Shown here: piece after piece, positions 8,098-15,180 of the stretch
How positions within the stretch are numbered: the first letter of the stretch is position 1
Layout of the letters: the number at the start of each line of letters is the position of its first letter
DNA from: DAOUJW01 sp965218945
Lineage (GTDB): Bacteria > Chloroflexota > Dehalococcoidia > Lucifugimonadales > UBA2985
Length of the DNA: 64,000 bases
Assembly: GCA_965218945.1 (NCBI GenBank)
Contig: OZ244718.1
Location: forward strand, 744,001-808,000
Direction of reading: 5' to 3'
Notes under the pieces: generated by a model
Database searches by the model: none
The model's input: the letters and a program-made list of their open reading frames with translations, nothing else
Told to the model about the DNA's origin: nothing
Made by a program: the position numbers and the translations under genes

Positions 8098-8225
8098 TTG
8101 ACAAGGTATTGACATCTAGGGGAGAATGATATAGAAAACATATTGATTATCCCCCTTAGCTTGCTTAGCAATCTAAGGTAATGAACCCCAGGGGGTTGCT
8201 TTTTGACAACCCCCTGTTATTTTTA
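8098..8225 (+). ncRNA. Possible short transcript: tandem TTGACA elements followed by a terminator
   Basis: Two TTGACA hexamers (8098-8103 and 8109-8114) precede TATAGA at 8130-8135, at 15 bases from the second. About 50 bases later a strong intrinsic terminator ends at 8225. No ORF of meaningful length lies between. A small stem CCTTAG...CTAAGG sits just before the terminator. The arrangement would yield an RNA of about 80 nt. It could instead be only the read-through terminator of the AEC gene with chance promoter matches. Confidence 0.28.
8189..8225 (+). terminator. Intrinsic terminator downstream of the AEC transporter gene
   Basis: A perfect 10-bp stem CAGGGGGTTG / CAACCCCCTG (8189-8198 with 8207-8216) with an eight-base loop is followed by TTATTTTTAT. 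The T tract runs into the stop codon of the convergent NYN gene. A-rich sequence on the other side is limited, so it should work mainly on plus-strand transcripts. Confidence 0.82.
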
Positions 8226-8762
8226 TCTCCAGCAGTCTGCGAGGAGGTTGCTGTCGATAAGGATCACGCGATCTGCTACTTCTCTCAGCCTTTGAGAACC
8301 GCCTGTGCTGAACAGAGCTACTTCCACGTGATGTCCTAAGTCCTTCACTGCCTGTATGGCGTCAGCAAAATCTGTGTCGCCGGTTACTAGGATAGCTACA
8401 TCATAGTTGCCTCGGTGCCCGTGAACAAGCATGTCCGTAGCTATCTTGATATCTATCCCTTTTTCATATGGGCGCTCATTGGGCCAATTCCGGTAAATCA
8501 GCCGCCCGAGAATTACCTCAAAATAATCAATTCCCCTTAGGACTTGAAAAAACTGCTGCTGGCTTCTGTAAGTGTCAGGTTCTTTGTCCTGGTCGACTGG
8601 GGCGTTGTAATAATAGGCTCTGACCAATCTGCGGTTCCCGATTAGCTTGGTCGTAAATTTGCCAAAATCGAGGTCTGTTCGGCCGGCAACACTCCTCAGT
8701 GAATGATACAAGTTGCTACCATCGATGTAGATGGTGACTTTTTCTGAGTTTGGCATTTCCAT
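8223..8762 (-). CDS. NYN-domain (LabA/DUF88-like) putative ribonuclease
   Basis: NYN domains are PIN-like nucleases with a cluster of acidic metal ligands that usually act on RNA. The 179-residue protein shows the family order: TIYIDGSNLYHSLR at the N-terminus (first Asp and Asn), RAYYYNAP, EKGIDIKIATDMLVHG (central Asp pair), VAILVTGDTDFADAI (third acidic pair) and VEVALFSTGGSQRLREVADRVILID at the C-terminus. All expected acidic residues appear present, so catalysis is likely. Start codons at 8762 or 8756 are both possible, with no strong ribosome-binding site. The gene stands alone; its tail overlaps the T tract of the convergent terminator. No partner gene is visible. Confidence 0.92.
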   Translation of the reverse strand: MEMPNSEKVTIYIDGSNLYHSLRSVAGRTDLDFGKFTTKLIGNRRLVRAYYYNAPVDQDKEPDTYRSQQQFFQVLRGIDYFEVILGRLIYRNWPNERPYEKGIDIKIATDMLVHGHRGNYDVAILVTGDTDFADAIQAVKDLGHHVEVALFSTGGSQRLREVADRVILIDSNLLADCWR

Positions 8763-8961
8763 ATCTCGCGAAGGTTCAGCCCGATATTTTACGGTTCCGT
8801 ATGATCACTTTATCTTTACTTAGCAGCTCAGTCAATGCAACACAAAATGGTTGAGTACCCAATTTGGCAATTGACTGTGTCCTCTCATCAGAGTATCGTA
8901 TCCACCGCATTCACAACGATGGCCTGTCAAGGGCGTCAGAAGCCAGGAGAGGTTACGCCAA

Positions 8962-9324
8962 ATGAAATCCGTGCCTTGGGAAGAGGTCAACGAGGACCGC
9001 TTGATAGGCGGTATTCGCAGGCGAATAGTCACCGGGGAAAAGGTTATGCTGGGTCGCATCTACTTCCCCGAAGGCGCCATAGTGCCCGCGCATCGACACG
9101 AAAACGAGCAGATAACCCACGTTCTCAGCGGCGCCCTGCGCTTTGTGGTGGACGGGCAGGAGGTGGTCGTGAGGGCAGGGGAGACTCTCAACATTCCCTC
9201 CAATGCCGAACACAGCGCCGAAGCGCTTGAGGAAACTGTCGAGATCGACGCCTTCAGCCCAATCCGGGAAGACTGGCTGGACGGCTCCGACGCCTACCTC
9301 CGAGAGCCTGCTCCCAACCAGTAG
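8962..9324 (+). CDS. Small single-domain cupin protein
   Basis: This is a 120-residue single cupin barrel. The first cupin motif GAIVPAHRHENEQITHVLSGALRF supplies His, His and Glu metal ligands; the second motif GETLNIPSNAEHSAEALEET supplies the last His. Small cupins of this type include enzymes, sugar or oxalate binding proteins and regulators, so no function is assigned. AGGAG lies about 13 bases before the ATG, a loose fit. It is convergent with the CaiB/BaiF gene at 9333. The 199 bases upstream, back to 8763, hold nothing I can identify. Confidence 0.88.
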   Translation: MKSVPWEEVNEDRLIGGIRRRIVTGEKVMLGRIYFPEGAIVPAHRHENEQITHVLSGALRFVVDGQEVVVRAGETLNIPSNAEHSAEALEETVEIDAFSPIREDWLDGSDAYLREPAPNQ

Positions 9325-9332
9325 CCGGGTTC

Positions 9333-10511
9333 TTAGACCAGCACATTCTCCTCGGTAAGCTGGTCTATCTCCTCTCTGCTCATACCCAGCACATCCTCCA
9401 GGACATGCCGGTTGTGTTCGCCCAGCGATGGTGCCACGGCGTAGTAGGGAGTCGGCGAGTTGCTCATTCTCCAGGGATGGGCTATCTGGGAAAAGGGCTT
9501 GTCCTCAAGCTCGCCCACAGGCACGAAAGAGCCACGCTCGTTGAGGTGCGGGTCGTCGGACAGGCCAGCGCCGTCCAGGACAGGTCCGGCGGCTACCCCG
9601 GCCTGCTGAAGTGTGTGCATGGCCTCGTAGTCCGTGCGCTGGAGTGTCCACTCTGTGATTAGCTTGCCCAACTCCTCCTGGTTGTGCCATCGGCTGAGGG
9701 AGTCGGAGAAGCGCGGGTCTTCCGCCCACTCCGGGTGTCCCGTGGCCCGGCAGAGGGCCAGCCACTCCTGCTCGTTGGCGACCGTAACGGCTACCCACTT
9801 GTCGAACCCCTGGCAACGGTAGACGTTGTGAGGCGCCATCGCCACGTCCAGATTCTCCTGGCGGCCCTGGTCTCTTCCGTTCACCGAATAGTCAAGGATG
9901 GCCTCTGGTATGGCGGAGATTACGGTCTCTGCCATGGACATCTGGATGTACTGCCCCTCCCCCGTCCTGCGGTGGTGTCTCACGGCGGACAGTATGGCGA
10001 AGATCATGTGCATCCCCGTGAGGTGGTCCGCCCAGATGGCGCCCACCATTCCGGGACGCCCTTCCCTGTAGCCGGTGAGGTGCGAGAAGCCTGCGAAGTT
10101 GGACGCCTCGGCGAAGTAGCCGATGGCGTCCTTCAGAGGCCCGGTGCGTCCCAGGGCCTGGCTGGAAAGCATGATGATGTCCGGCTTCACCTTGCACAGC
10201 TCATCGTAGTCCAGCCCAAATCGCTCCATGACGCCGGTTCCGAAGTTCTCCATAGCCACATGGCTCACCTTCACCAGACGCTTGGCTACGTCGGCTCCCC
10301 TGGGGTCTTTGAGGTTGATCGTGATGCTCTTCTTGCTTCCGTTGAGGTTGGTGAAACCCCCTGCCATGCGCTGGTCTATAGCCGTGCGGCTCTCAGTCTC
10401 CACCTTTATGACCTCCGCTCCCATCTGGCCCATGAGCATGGTGGCATAGGGCCCCTGCACCACCTGTGTGAAGTCGGCAATCCTGATTCCCTCCAACGGC
10501 AGTTTGCCCAT
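9333..10511 (-). CDS. CaiB/BaiF (family III) CoA-transferase
   Basis: Family III CoA-transferases move CoA between organic acids through an aspartyl-CoA thioester. The protein is 392 residues from the ATG at 10511, chosen because AGGAGGA lies about six bases upstream; an in-frame extension to 10559 lacks such a site. Motifs are the N-terminal LEGIRIADFTQVVQGPYATM, MGAEVIKVE, SITINLKDPRGADVAKRLVK, and the segment MVGAIWADHLTGMHM containing the likely catalytic Asp. The end of the protein has PTPYYAVAPSLGEHNRHVLEDVLG, typical of the family. It follows a second CaiB/BaiF gene by 51 bases on the same strand, so they may form a two-subunit enzyme or two related activities. The acid substrate is unknown. 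Confidence 0.93.
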   Translation of the reverse strand: MGKLPLEGIRIADFTQVVQGPYATMLMGQMGAEVIKVETESRTAIDQRMAGGFTNLNGSKKSITINLKDPRGADVAKRLVKVSHVAMENFGTGVMERFGLDYDELCKVKPDIIMLSSQALGRTGPLKDAIGYFAEASNFAGFSHLTGYREGRPGMVGAIWADHLTGMHMIFAILSAVRHHRRTGEGQYIQMSMAETVISAIPEAILDYSVNGRDQGRQENLDVAMAPHNVYRCQGFDKWVAVTVANEQEWLALCRATGHPEWAEDPRFSDSLSRWHNQEELGKLITEWTLQRTDYEAMHTLQQAGVAAGPVLDGAGLSDDPHLNERGSFVPVGELEDKPFSQIAHPWRMSNSPTPYYAVAPSLGEHNRHVLEDVLGMSREEIDQLTEENVLV

Positions 10512-10562
10512 TGTCGATCCTCCTAGATTCCTTCTATGGCCGCGCTCGTCCCGTTCCACACG

Positions 10563-11786
10563 TTAGACGGCGCCAATCCGTCGCATTCTCGCCAGGTCTT
10601 CCATGGAGTAACCCAGCCGGCCGCAGATGATCTCAGCGTTGTGCTGCCCCAGCAAAGGCGCGGGAACTGAGGCGTTCCAGGGCGTTCCCGAGAACCTGTA
10701 TGACGGCCCCGGAGACTTGAACCGGCCGATTTCCGGGTGCTCCATGTCTACGAAGGTTTCACGCTCCACATAGTGTGGATGCGCGAACAGGTCTGCCATA
10801 TCGTTTATGGGCAGGCATGGAATGTGGTTCTCCACCTGGAGTATTTGGTAGACCTCGTCGCGGGTATAGTCCTTGGACCACTCCTCCACCAGAAGCAGAA
10901 TGACGTCCAGGTTATCCATCCTGGACATCCTGTCTGCAAAGATCTCCTCTTCCATCCAGGCCGGGTGGCCCAGCACATTCTTCAGCGCCTCCCAGAAGTG
11001 GTCCATGAAGAATTGGGCCGTGAAGTACCCGTCCTTGGTTTGAAGGGGCTTCCTGGCGGCGATGGGACGTCCGACGCCGGCAATCCTGCTGGGGGTCTCC
11101 CCCCTATGCATGTGCGAGACCACGGCGTTGCCGCTGGCCCGCAGCAGCGTCTCCTGCTCCGATACGTCGATGTGCTGACCCTCGCCGGTGAACTCCCTGG
11201 CGAACAGGGCCGTCATGGATGCAGACGCACCTGTCACGCCCGCCATTATGTCCGCCTGGTGGCCCGGCGCCTTCATGGGCGGGCTGGTGTCCGGGTTCTC
11301 CACGTCCCCGGGCGTAGGGTATCCTATTCCGCCTATGTGGAAGGAGACAAGCTCTGTCGCCTTGTAGTCCCGGTACGGCCCGGTCTGGCCGAAAGGGGTG
11401 ATGGACGTGACGATCAGCCCAGGGTTCACGTCCTTGATGGAGTTGTAGTCCAAGCCCAGCTCATCCATCATCTTTGGCGGATTGGCCTCCACAAGCACGT
11501 CGGCTTCCTTCAGCAGCTCTCTGAACACCCTCTTGCCCAGGGGCTTTGTGACGTCCAGGGTAATGCCCATCTTGCTGGTGTTCATGTATGCGAAGAGGAG
11601 GCTCCGCTCCGAGTGGGGTTCGTCGTTGGGGAAAGGGCCGTAGCGTCTCGCGGAGTCGCCGAGGCCCGGCGACTCTATCTTGATGACCTCTGCGCCCATG
11701 TCAGCCATGAGCTTGGCGCAGTATGGCGCGGCGATGAAATCGCCGAGCTCCACAACCTTCAGCCCGGAAAGCGCGCTATCTGCCAT
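10563..11786 (-). CDS. CaiB/BaiF (family III) CoA-transferase
   Basis: This is the second family III CoA-transferase of the pair, 407 residues. The ATG at 11786 is preferred over the TTG at 11792 because AAGGGGGG sits just upstream. It begins LSGLKVVELGDFIAAPYCAKLMADMGAEVIKIE, continues with GITLDVTKPLGK and has APGHQADIMAGVTGA with the expected catalytic Asp. The C-terminus PGPSYRFSGTPW ... LLGQHNAEIICGRLGYS is characteristic. Sequence identity to its neighbour is moderate, so this is an old duplication rather than a recent one. It lies 64 bases from the class V aminotransferase gene on the same strand, with which it may be co-transcribed. Confidence 0.93.
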   Translation of the reverse strand: MADSALSGLKVVELGDFIAAPYCAKLMADMGAEVIKIESPGLGDSARRYGPFPNDEPHSERSLLFAYMNTSKMGITLDVTKPLGKRVFRELLKEADVLVEANPPKMMDELGLDYNSIKDVNPGLIVTSITPFGQTGPYRDYKATELVSFHIGGIGYPTPGDVENPDTSPPMKAPGHQADIMAGVTGASASMTALFAREFTGEGQHIDVSEQETLLRASGNAVVSHMHRGETPSRIAGVGRPIAARKPLQTKDGYFTAQFFMDHFWEALKNVLGHPAWMEEEIFADRMSRMDNLDVILLLVEEWSKDYTRDEVYQILQVENHIPCLPINDMADLFAHPHYVERETFVDMEHPEIGRFKSPGPSYRFSGTPWNASVPAPLLGQHNAEIICGRLGYSMEDLARMRRIGAV

Positions 11787-11850
11787 TTTCAACCCCCCTT
11801 TTTTAGAAACAGTCGGATTGAATTTCCCGGGTATATATCGGACAGGGCGT

Positions 11851-13014
11851 CTACGGAGGCGAATACCCCTCGGCCACCAGCTGCTTCAACGCAGCGGCCA
11901 CCTGGGTCACTTCCTGCTCCGTGTTGAAGAAGTGGGTGCTGAAGCGGATGCCGTCCGGGTTGTGCACCGTCCGCCCCACTATGCTGAATCTCTCCTGGAG
12001 GACAGCCACCAGGTCCGCGGGCGGCCAGCCGTCCAGGCCCACGGTCACCAGCCCGCACGCCGACTCGCGGGACATGGGGCTGAGAAGCGTGCAGCCGTCG
12101 ATGGAGGAGGCCTCTCCCCGGAGGAGGTCGGCGATGAGCATGGCCCGCTCCTCGATAGCGCTTATGCCGATTTCAGTGGCGATCCGCGCGCTCTCCGAGA
12201 GGCCGGCGATGAGGCCTGGGTTCTGCGTTACGAGGTTGAATCGAGCCAGGGGAGAGCGCTCCGTGGCGCGCGCCGCCTCCAGCGCGTTGGTGGAAAACAG
12301 AGGCTCAATCTCGCCCCGGCGAGCGGGGTTGACGTAGAGCGCGCCCGTTCCATTCGGGCCCAGAAGCCACTTCTGTCCGGGTAGAGCGTAGTAGTCGCAC
12401 TCCAAGTCGCCAAGGTCAACCTCAATGTGCCCGATGCTCTGAGCGCCGTCCACCAGCAACGGTACGCCCCTCTCGCGGGCGGCCTGGGCTATCTCCTTGA
12501 TGGGCATTCGCAGCCCGCAAGTGTACTGTATGTGGCTGAGAGCTACCATCTTGGTGTTTGGGGTGATCGACGACGTTATGGCTTCGAGCGCCTCACCCTG
12601 ACCGGCTGTATAGGAGATTTCGGGGCTTCTTACGATGACTCCCTTTCGTTGGGCCAGCACGTCCCCGGGCGAGGTCAGAGCGGGATGCTCCAGGCCGCAT
12701 ATCAGCAGCTCGTCCCCCGGCTGCCAGTCCATGCCGTATACGACCACGTCCAGGCCCTCCCTGGTGCTGTGGGTTAGGAGCAGGTCTTCGGCTTCGACGT
12801 TCAGCAGGTTGCCGAGGGACGCGCGGGCCTCGTCCTGCAAACCTCGGGTTATAGCTAGCCCTTTGGCGCTCGCGGGCCCGCCTCTGGACTCCTGTTCCAG
12901 CGTCTCGCGAATACGGTTAAGAACACGGTCGGGCATAGGCCCCGACCATCCCGTGTTCATATAGACCATGTCCTGAGTGACCGGCAGTGAGTCCCTTAGC
13001 TGTTCTACGTTCAT
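11851..13014 (-). CDS. Class V aminotransferase / cysteine desulfurase-like PLP enzyme
   Basis: This is a PLP-dependent fold-type I enzyme of the class V group, which includes cysteine desulfurases, isopenicillin N epimerase-like and kynureninase-like proteins. The 387 residues show VYMNTGWSGPMP at the N-terminus, LTHSTREGLDVVVYG, the PLP-binding VPLLVDGAQSIGH (Asp and Gln), and the Schiff-base Lys in YYALPGQKWLLGPNGTG. The C-terminus ends IRFSTHFFNTEQEV, where the Arg-containing strand normally binds the substrate carboxylate. I see no Cys-containing catalytic loop of the IscS type, so SufS/IscS function is not claimed. It is the first gene of a possible minus-strand unit with the two CoA-transferases. 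Confidence 0.88.
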   Translation of the reverse strand: MNVEQLRDSLPVTQDMVYMNTGWSGPMPDRVLNRIRETLEQESRGGPASAKGLAITRGLQDEARASLGNLLNVEAEDLLLTHSTREGLDVVVYGMDWQPGDELLICGLEHPALTSPGDVLAQRKGVIVRSPEISYTAGQGEALEAITSSITPNTKMVALSHIQYTCGLRMPIKEIAQAARERGVPLLVDGAQSIGHIEVDLGDLECDYYALPGQKWLLGPNGTGALYVNPARRGEIEPLFSTNALEAARATERSPLARFNLVTQNPGLIAGLSESARIATEIGISAIEERAMLIADLLRGEASSIDGCTLLSPMSRESACGLVTVGLDGWPPADLVAVLQERFSIVGRTVHNPDGIRFSTHFFNTEQEVTQVAAALKQLVAEGYSPP

Positions 13015-13197
13015 AGCATCCTATCCAATCAATAACAAGATTTGTTGAGAATATTGGGCGGGTGAGTCCATATTACCACGGAGTCACCCGCTAGACCACA
13101 GTCCAATCGGCTTGTCCTTCTTGTATCTCCGGCGTTCTAGCGAGTAGAATTCCATTGGCAACCCGGCACAATATCAGCCGTGGCAGGTGTTTGAGGC

Positions 13198-13986
13198 ATG
13201 GCTTTTCGTACCAGAGTGACAATGCGGAGCGAGAAAGGCCCAGTCAGGCAGAACAACGAGGACTGCCTGGGTGTCCTGGAGGCGCCCTCCGTTCGGCCCG
13301 GCATAGACGCCATATACATTGTCGCCGACGGGCTTGGGGGCCACGAGCGCGGCGAGGATGCCAGCGCTATGGCCGTAGACCTGCTCCTCAAGGAGTACGG
13401 CGCTCAAGAGGCCGCGGAAGAGCCTGCGTCCGGGGACACCCTTGAGTCGTCACTGGCCCGGACGCTTTGCGACATCAGCCAGGCCGTCTACGAGGCCGGT
13501 CTCTCCGGGGAGTCGATGCACCGGGACCCTCAGAGAGCCGGGATGGCCACCACCGCGACGGTCGCCTTGCTGTCGGGCGGCAGAGTGCGCCTGGGCCACG
13601 TGGGAGACAGCCGGGCGTACCTGCTCCGGGGAGGACAGCTAACCCAGCTGACTGAAGACCACACCCTTGCGGCACAGCAGGCACGCGCAGGCGTCAGGAT
13701 ACCGGAGGAGGCAAGGGCCTATATGAGCAATGCCCTCACCCAGGCCGTGGGTCTGGAACAGCCCATTGTCCCATTTACGGACTCCTTTGCAGTGGAGGAA
13801 GGTGACCGCCTCCTGCTGTGCTCCGACGGTCTCCACGGCTTTTTGGACGACGAGACCATCGCCGCGACCATCCTGGAAGGGGGCGACGGAGCGGTGGACG
13901 CCCTTGTCGACCGGGCAATAGCCGAGGGCAGCACCGACAATATTACCATCATCCTCGTCTCCTTCGAGCGGTTGGACGAGCCTTAG
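13198..13986 (+). CDS. PP2C-family Ser/Thr protein phosphatase
   Basis: PP2C (PPM) phosphatases remove phosphate from Ser/Thr residues with a binuclear metal centre and usually oppose Hanks-type kinases. The 262-residue single-domain protein has the full motif set: VRQNNEDCLGV (metal Asp), YIVADGLGGHERGEDAS (metal Asp-Gly), TATVALLSGGRVRLGHVGDSRAYLL, LTEDHT, RLLLCSDGLHGFLDDE (metal Asp) and STDNITIILVSF (last metal Asp). No membrane segment is present, so it is cytosolic. It is followed after 14 bases by a Ser/Thr kinase gene, which makes a classic antagonistic pair. The ATG at 13198 lacks a strong ribosome-binding site. Confidence 0.94.
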   Translation: MAFRTRVTMRSEKGPVRQNNEDCLGVLEAPSVRPGIDAIYIVADGLGGHERGEDASAMAVDLLLKEYGAQEAAEEPASGDTLESSLARTLCDISQAVYEAGLSGESMHRDPQRAGMATTATVALLSGGRVRLGHVGDSRAYLLRGGQLTQLTEDHTLAAQQARAGVRIPEEARAYMSNALTQAVGLEQPIVPFTDSFAVEEGDRLLLCSDGLHGFLDDETIAATILEGGDGAVDALVDRAIAEGSTDNITIILVSFERLDEP

Positions 13987-14000
13987 CCAATCCCACGTAA

Positions 14001-14843
14001 ATGGTAGACCACGCCTTTCAATACACCCCAGGTGAGGGAGCGCCGCTTCCTGAGGCTATCGGGCGGTTCCGGGTTTTGGGCAAGGCGGGAGACTCACAGG
14101 CGTCCGTCTTCAGGGCCATTGACCCCGTCTCCGGCATGGACGTTGCACTGAAGGCGCTGGGAAACCGATACGACTCCTATGCGCACTCCCTGTTTGCAGC
14201 CCTCATTGGAGACGTGGATATGGAGGAGATACGCCGGGAGGCGGAGCTGCTGGCGGGACTCCGGCATCCAAACATCGTGTCTGTCATCGATGTTGGAGAG
14301 GACGCGTCGTTGGGGCCATACCTCGTCATGGAGTGGGTCCCCGGGGGAGATCTCAGGACACGCCTGAACGGGGCAGATAATGGACAACTGCCCATACAAG
14401 AAGCCCTGCGAATAGCCCGCGATGTCCTGGCCGGGCTGACGGCTGCCCACGAAGCCGGCGTTGTCCACAGGGACGTCAAGCCGGACAACATCCTGCTGAG
14501 CAATGACGGCACGGCCAAGCTGGCCGACTTCGGGATAGCCGGAGCCGGAGCTATAGCGGCGTTCCAGCCGGGGCGCGGCACCCGGGGGTATATGGCGCCC
14601 GAGCAGGAGGACGACATGCAAAGCGACTCCGTGGGCCCCGCCGTGGACATATTTGCTGTGGGAGTAGTCCTGTTCGAGATGCTGGTCGGCAGGCTGCCGA
14701 CCGAGGGCGAGGACATACGGTTGGCGCGGCCAGAAGCAGGTGAGGCCATTGCAGCCGTCGTTGCCCGCGCCACCCAACCTGACCCAACTAGCCGGTTTCC
14801 CTCCGCTACGGAAATGGCTGCCGCACTTTCTGACGCGGGCTAG
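14001..14843 (+). CDS. Hanks-type Ser/Thr protein kinase, kinase domain only
   Basis: The 280-residue protein is essentially a bare kinase domain. Visible subdomains are the unusual nucleotide loop GKAGDSQASVFRA (the second Gly of a GxGxxG loop is replaced), the ATP-anchoring Lys in DVALKALG, the alpha-C Glu in RREAELLAGLRHPNIV, the catalytic loop VVHRDVKPDNILL, the metal-binding DFGIAGAG, and GTRGYMAPEQ. HRD is complete, so the kinase should be active. It lacks the transmembrane helix and PASTA or other sensor domains common in bacterial PknB proteins. It therefore acts in the cytosol and may rely on a partner for input. Translation is probably coupled to the PP2C gene 14 bases upstream. Confidence 0.93.
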   Translation: MVDHAFQYTPGEGAPLPEAIGRFRVLGKAGDSQASVFRAIDPVSGMDVALKALGNRYDSYAHSLFAALIGDVDMEEIRREAELLAGLRHPNIVSVIDVGEDASLGPYLVMEWVPGGDLRTRLNGADNGQLPIQEALRIARDVLAGLTAAHEAGVVHRDVKPDNILLSNDGTAKLADFGIAGAGAIAAFQPGRGTRGYMAPEQEDDMQSDSVGPAVDIFAVGVVLFEMLVGRLPTEGEDIRLARPEAGEAIAAVVARATQPDPTSRFPSATEMAAALSDAG

Positions 14844-14894
14844 CTCCTAGCGGCGCTTCACACCGGCTGGGGTAGGCACGGCGTGCCAATGTCC

Positions 14895-15173
14895 CTATGG
14901 GGCGTGCGCTGGAGCAGAGAGCGGCACGTACGTCACCATTTCTCCGGATTCCAGTTCAACGTCCTCTATGGCGCTGGGTTGGGGAATGGACTCGCCATTT
15001 TCTTCCATCAACTTAACAAAGTCGGCGAGCGCGACCTCGGCAGCGGCCAGAGCCTCATCTACGGTTGCGCCCATAGCGCAACAGGCCCCAGGTATGTCAA
15101 CTATCACTATGCCGTAAGCGCCTCTATCCCCGTCTATGACTGCGGGGTATCGTACAATGGATGTGGTTGGCAT
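14895..15173 (-). CDS. HicB-like antitoxin-family protein, no HicA partner
   Basis: This is a 92-residue HicB N-terminal-type domain: YPAVIDGDRGAYGIVIVDIPGACC, then GATVDEALAAAEVALADFV and GESIPQPS, the usual pattern of HicB antitoxin RNase-H-like folds. No C-terminal helix-turn-helix is visible, and no HicA-like double-stranded RNA-binding toxin ORF occurs on either side. It starts seven bases after the Lhr helicase stop on the same strand, so it is likely co-transcribed with that gene. It may be a solitary HicB-like regulator instead of part of a toxin-antitoxin pair. Confidence 0.8.
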   Translation of the reverse strand: MPTTSIVRYPAVIDGDRGAYGIVIVDIPGACCAMGATVDEALAAAEVALADFVKLMEENGESIPQPSAIEDVELESGEMVTYVPLSAPAHAP

Positions 15174-15180
15174 AGTGGTG

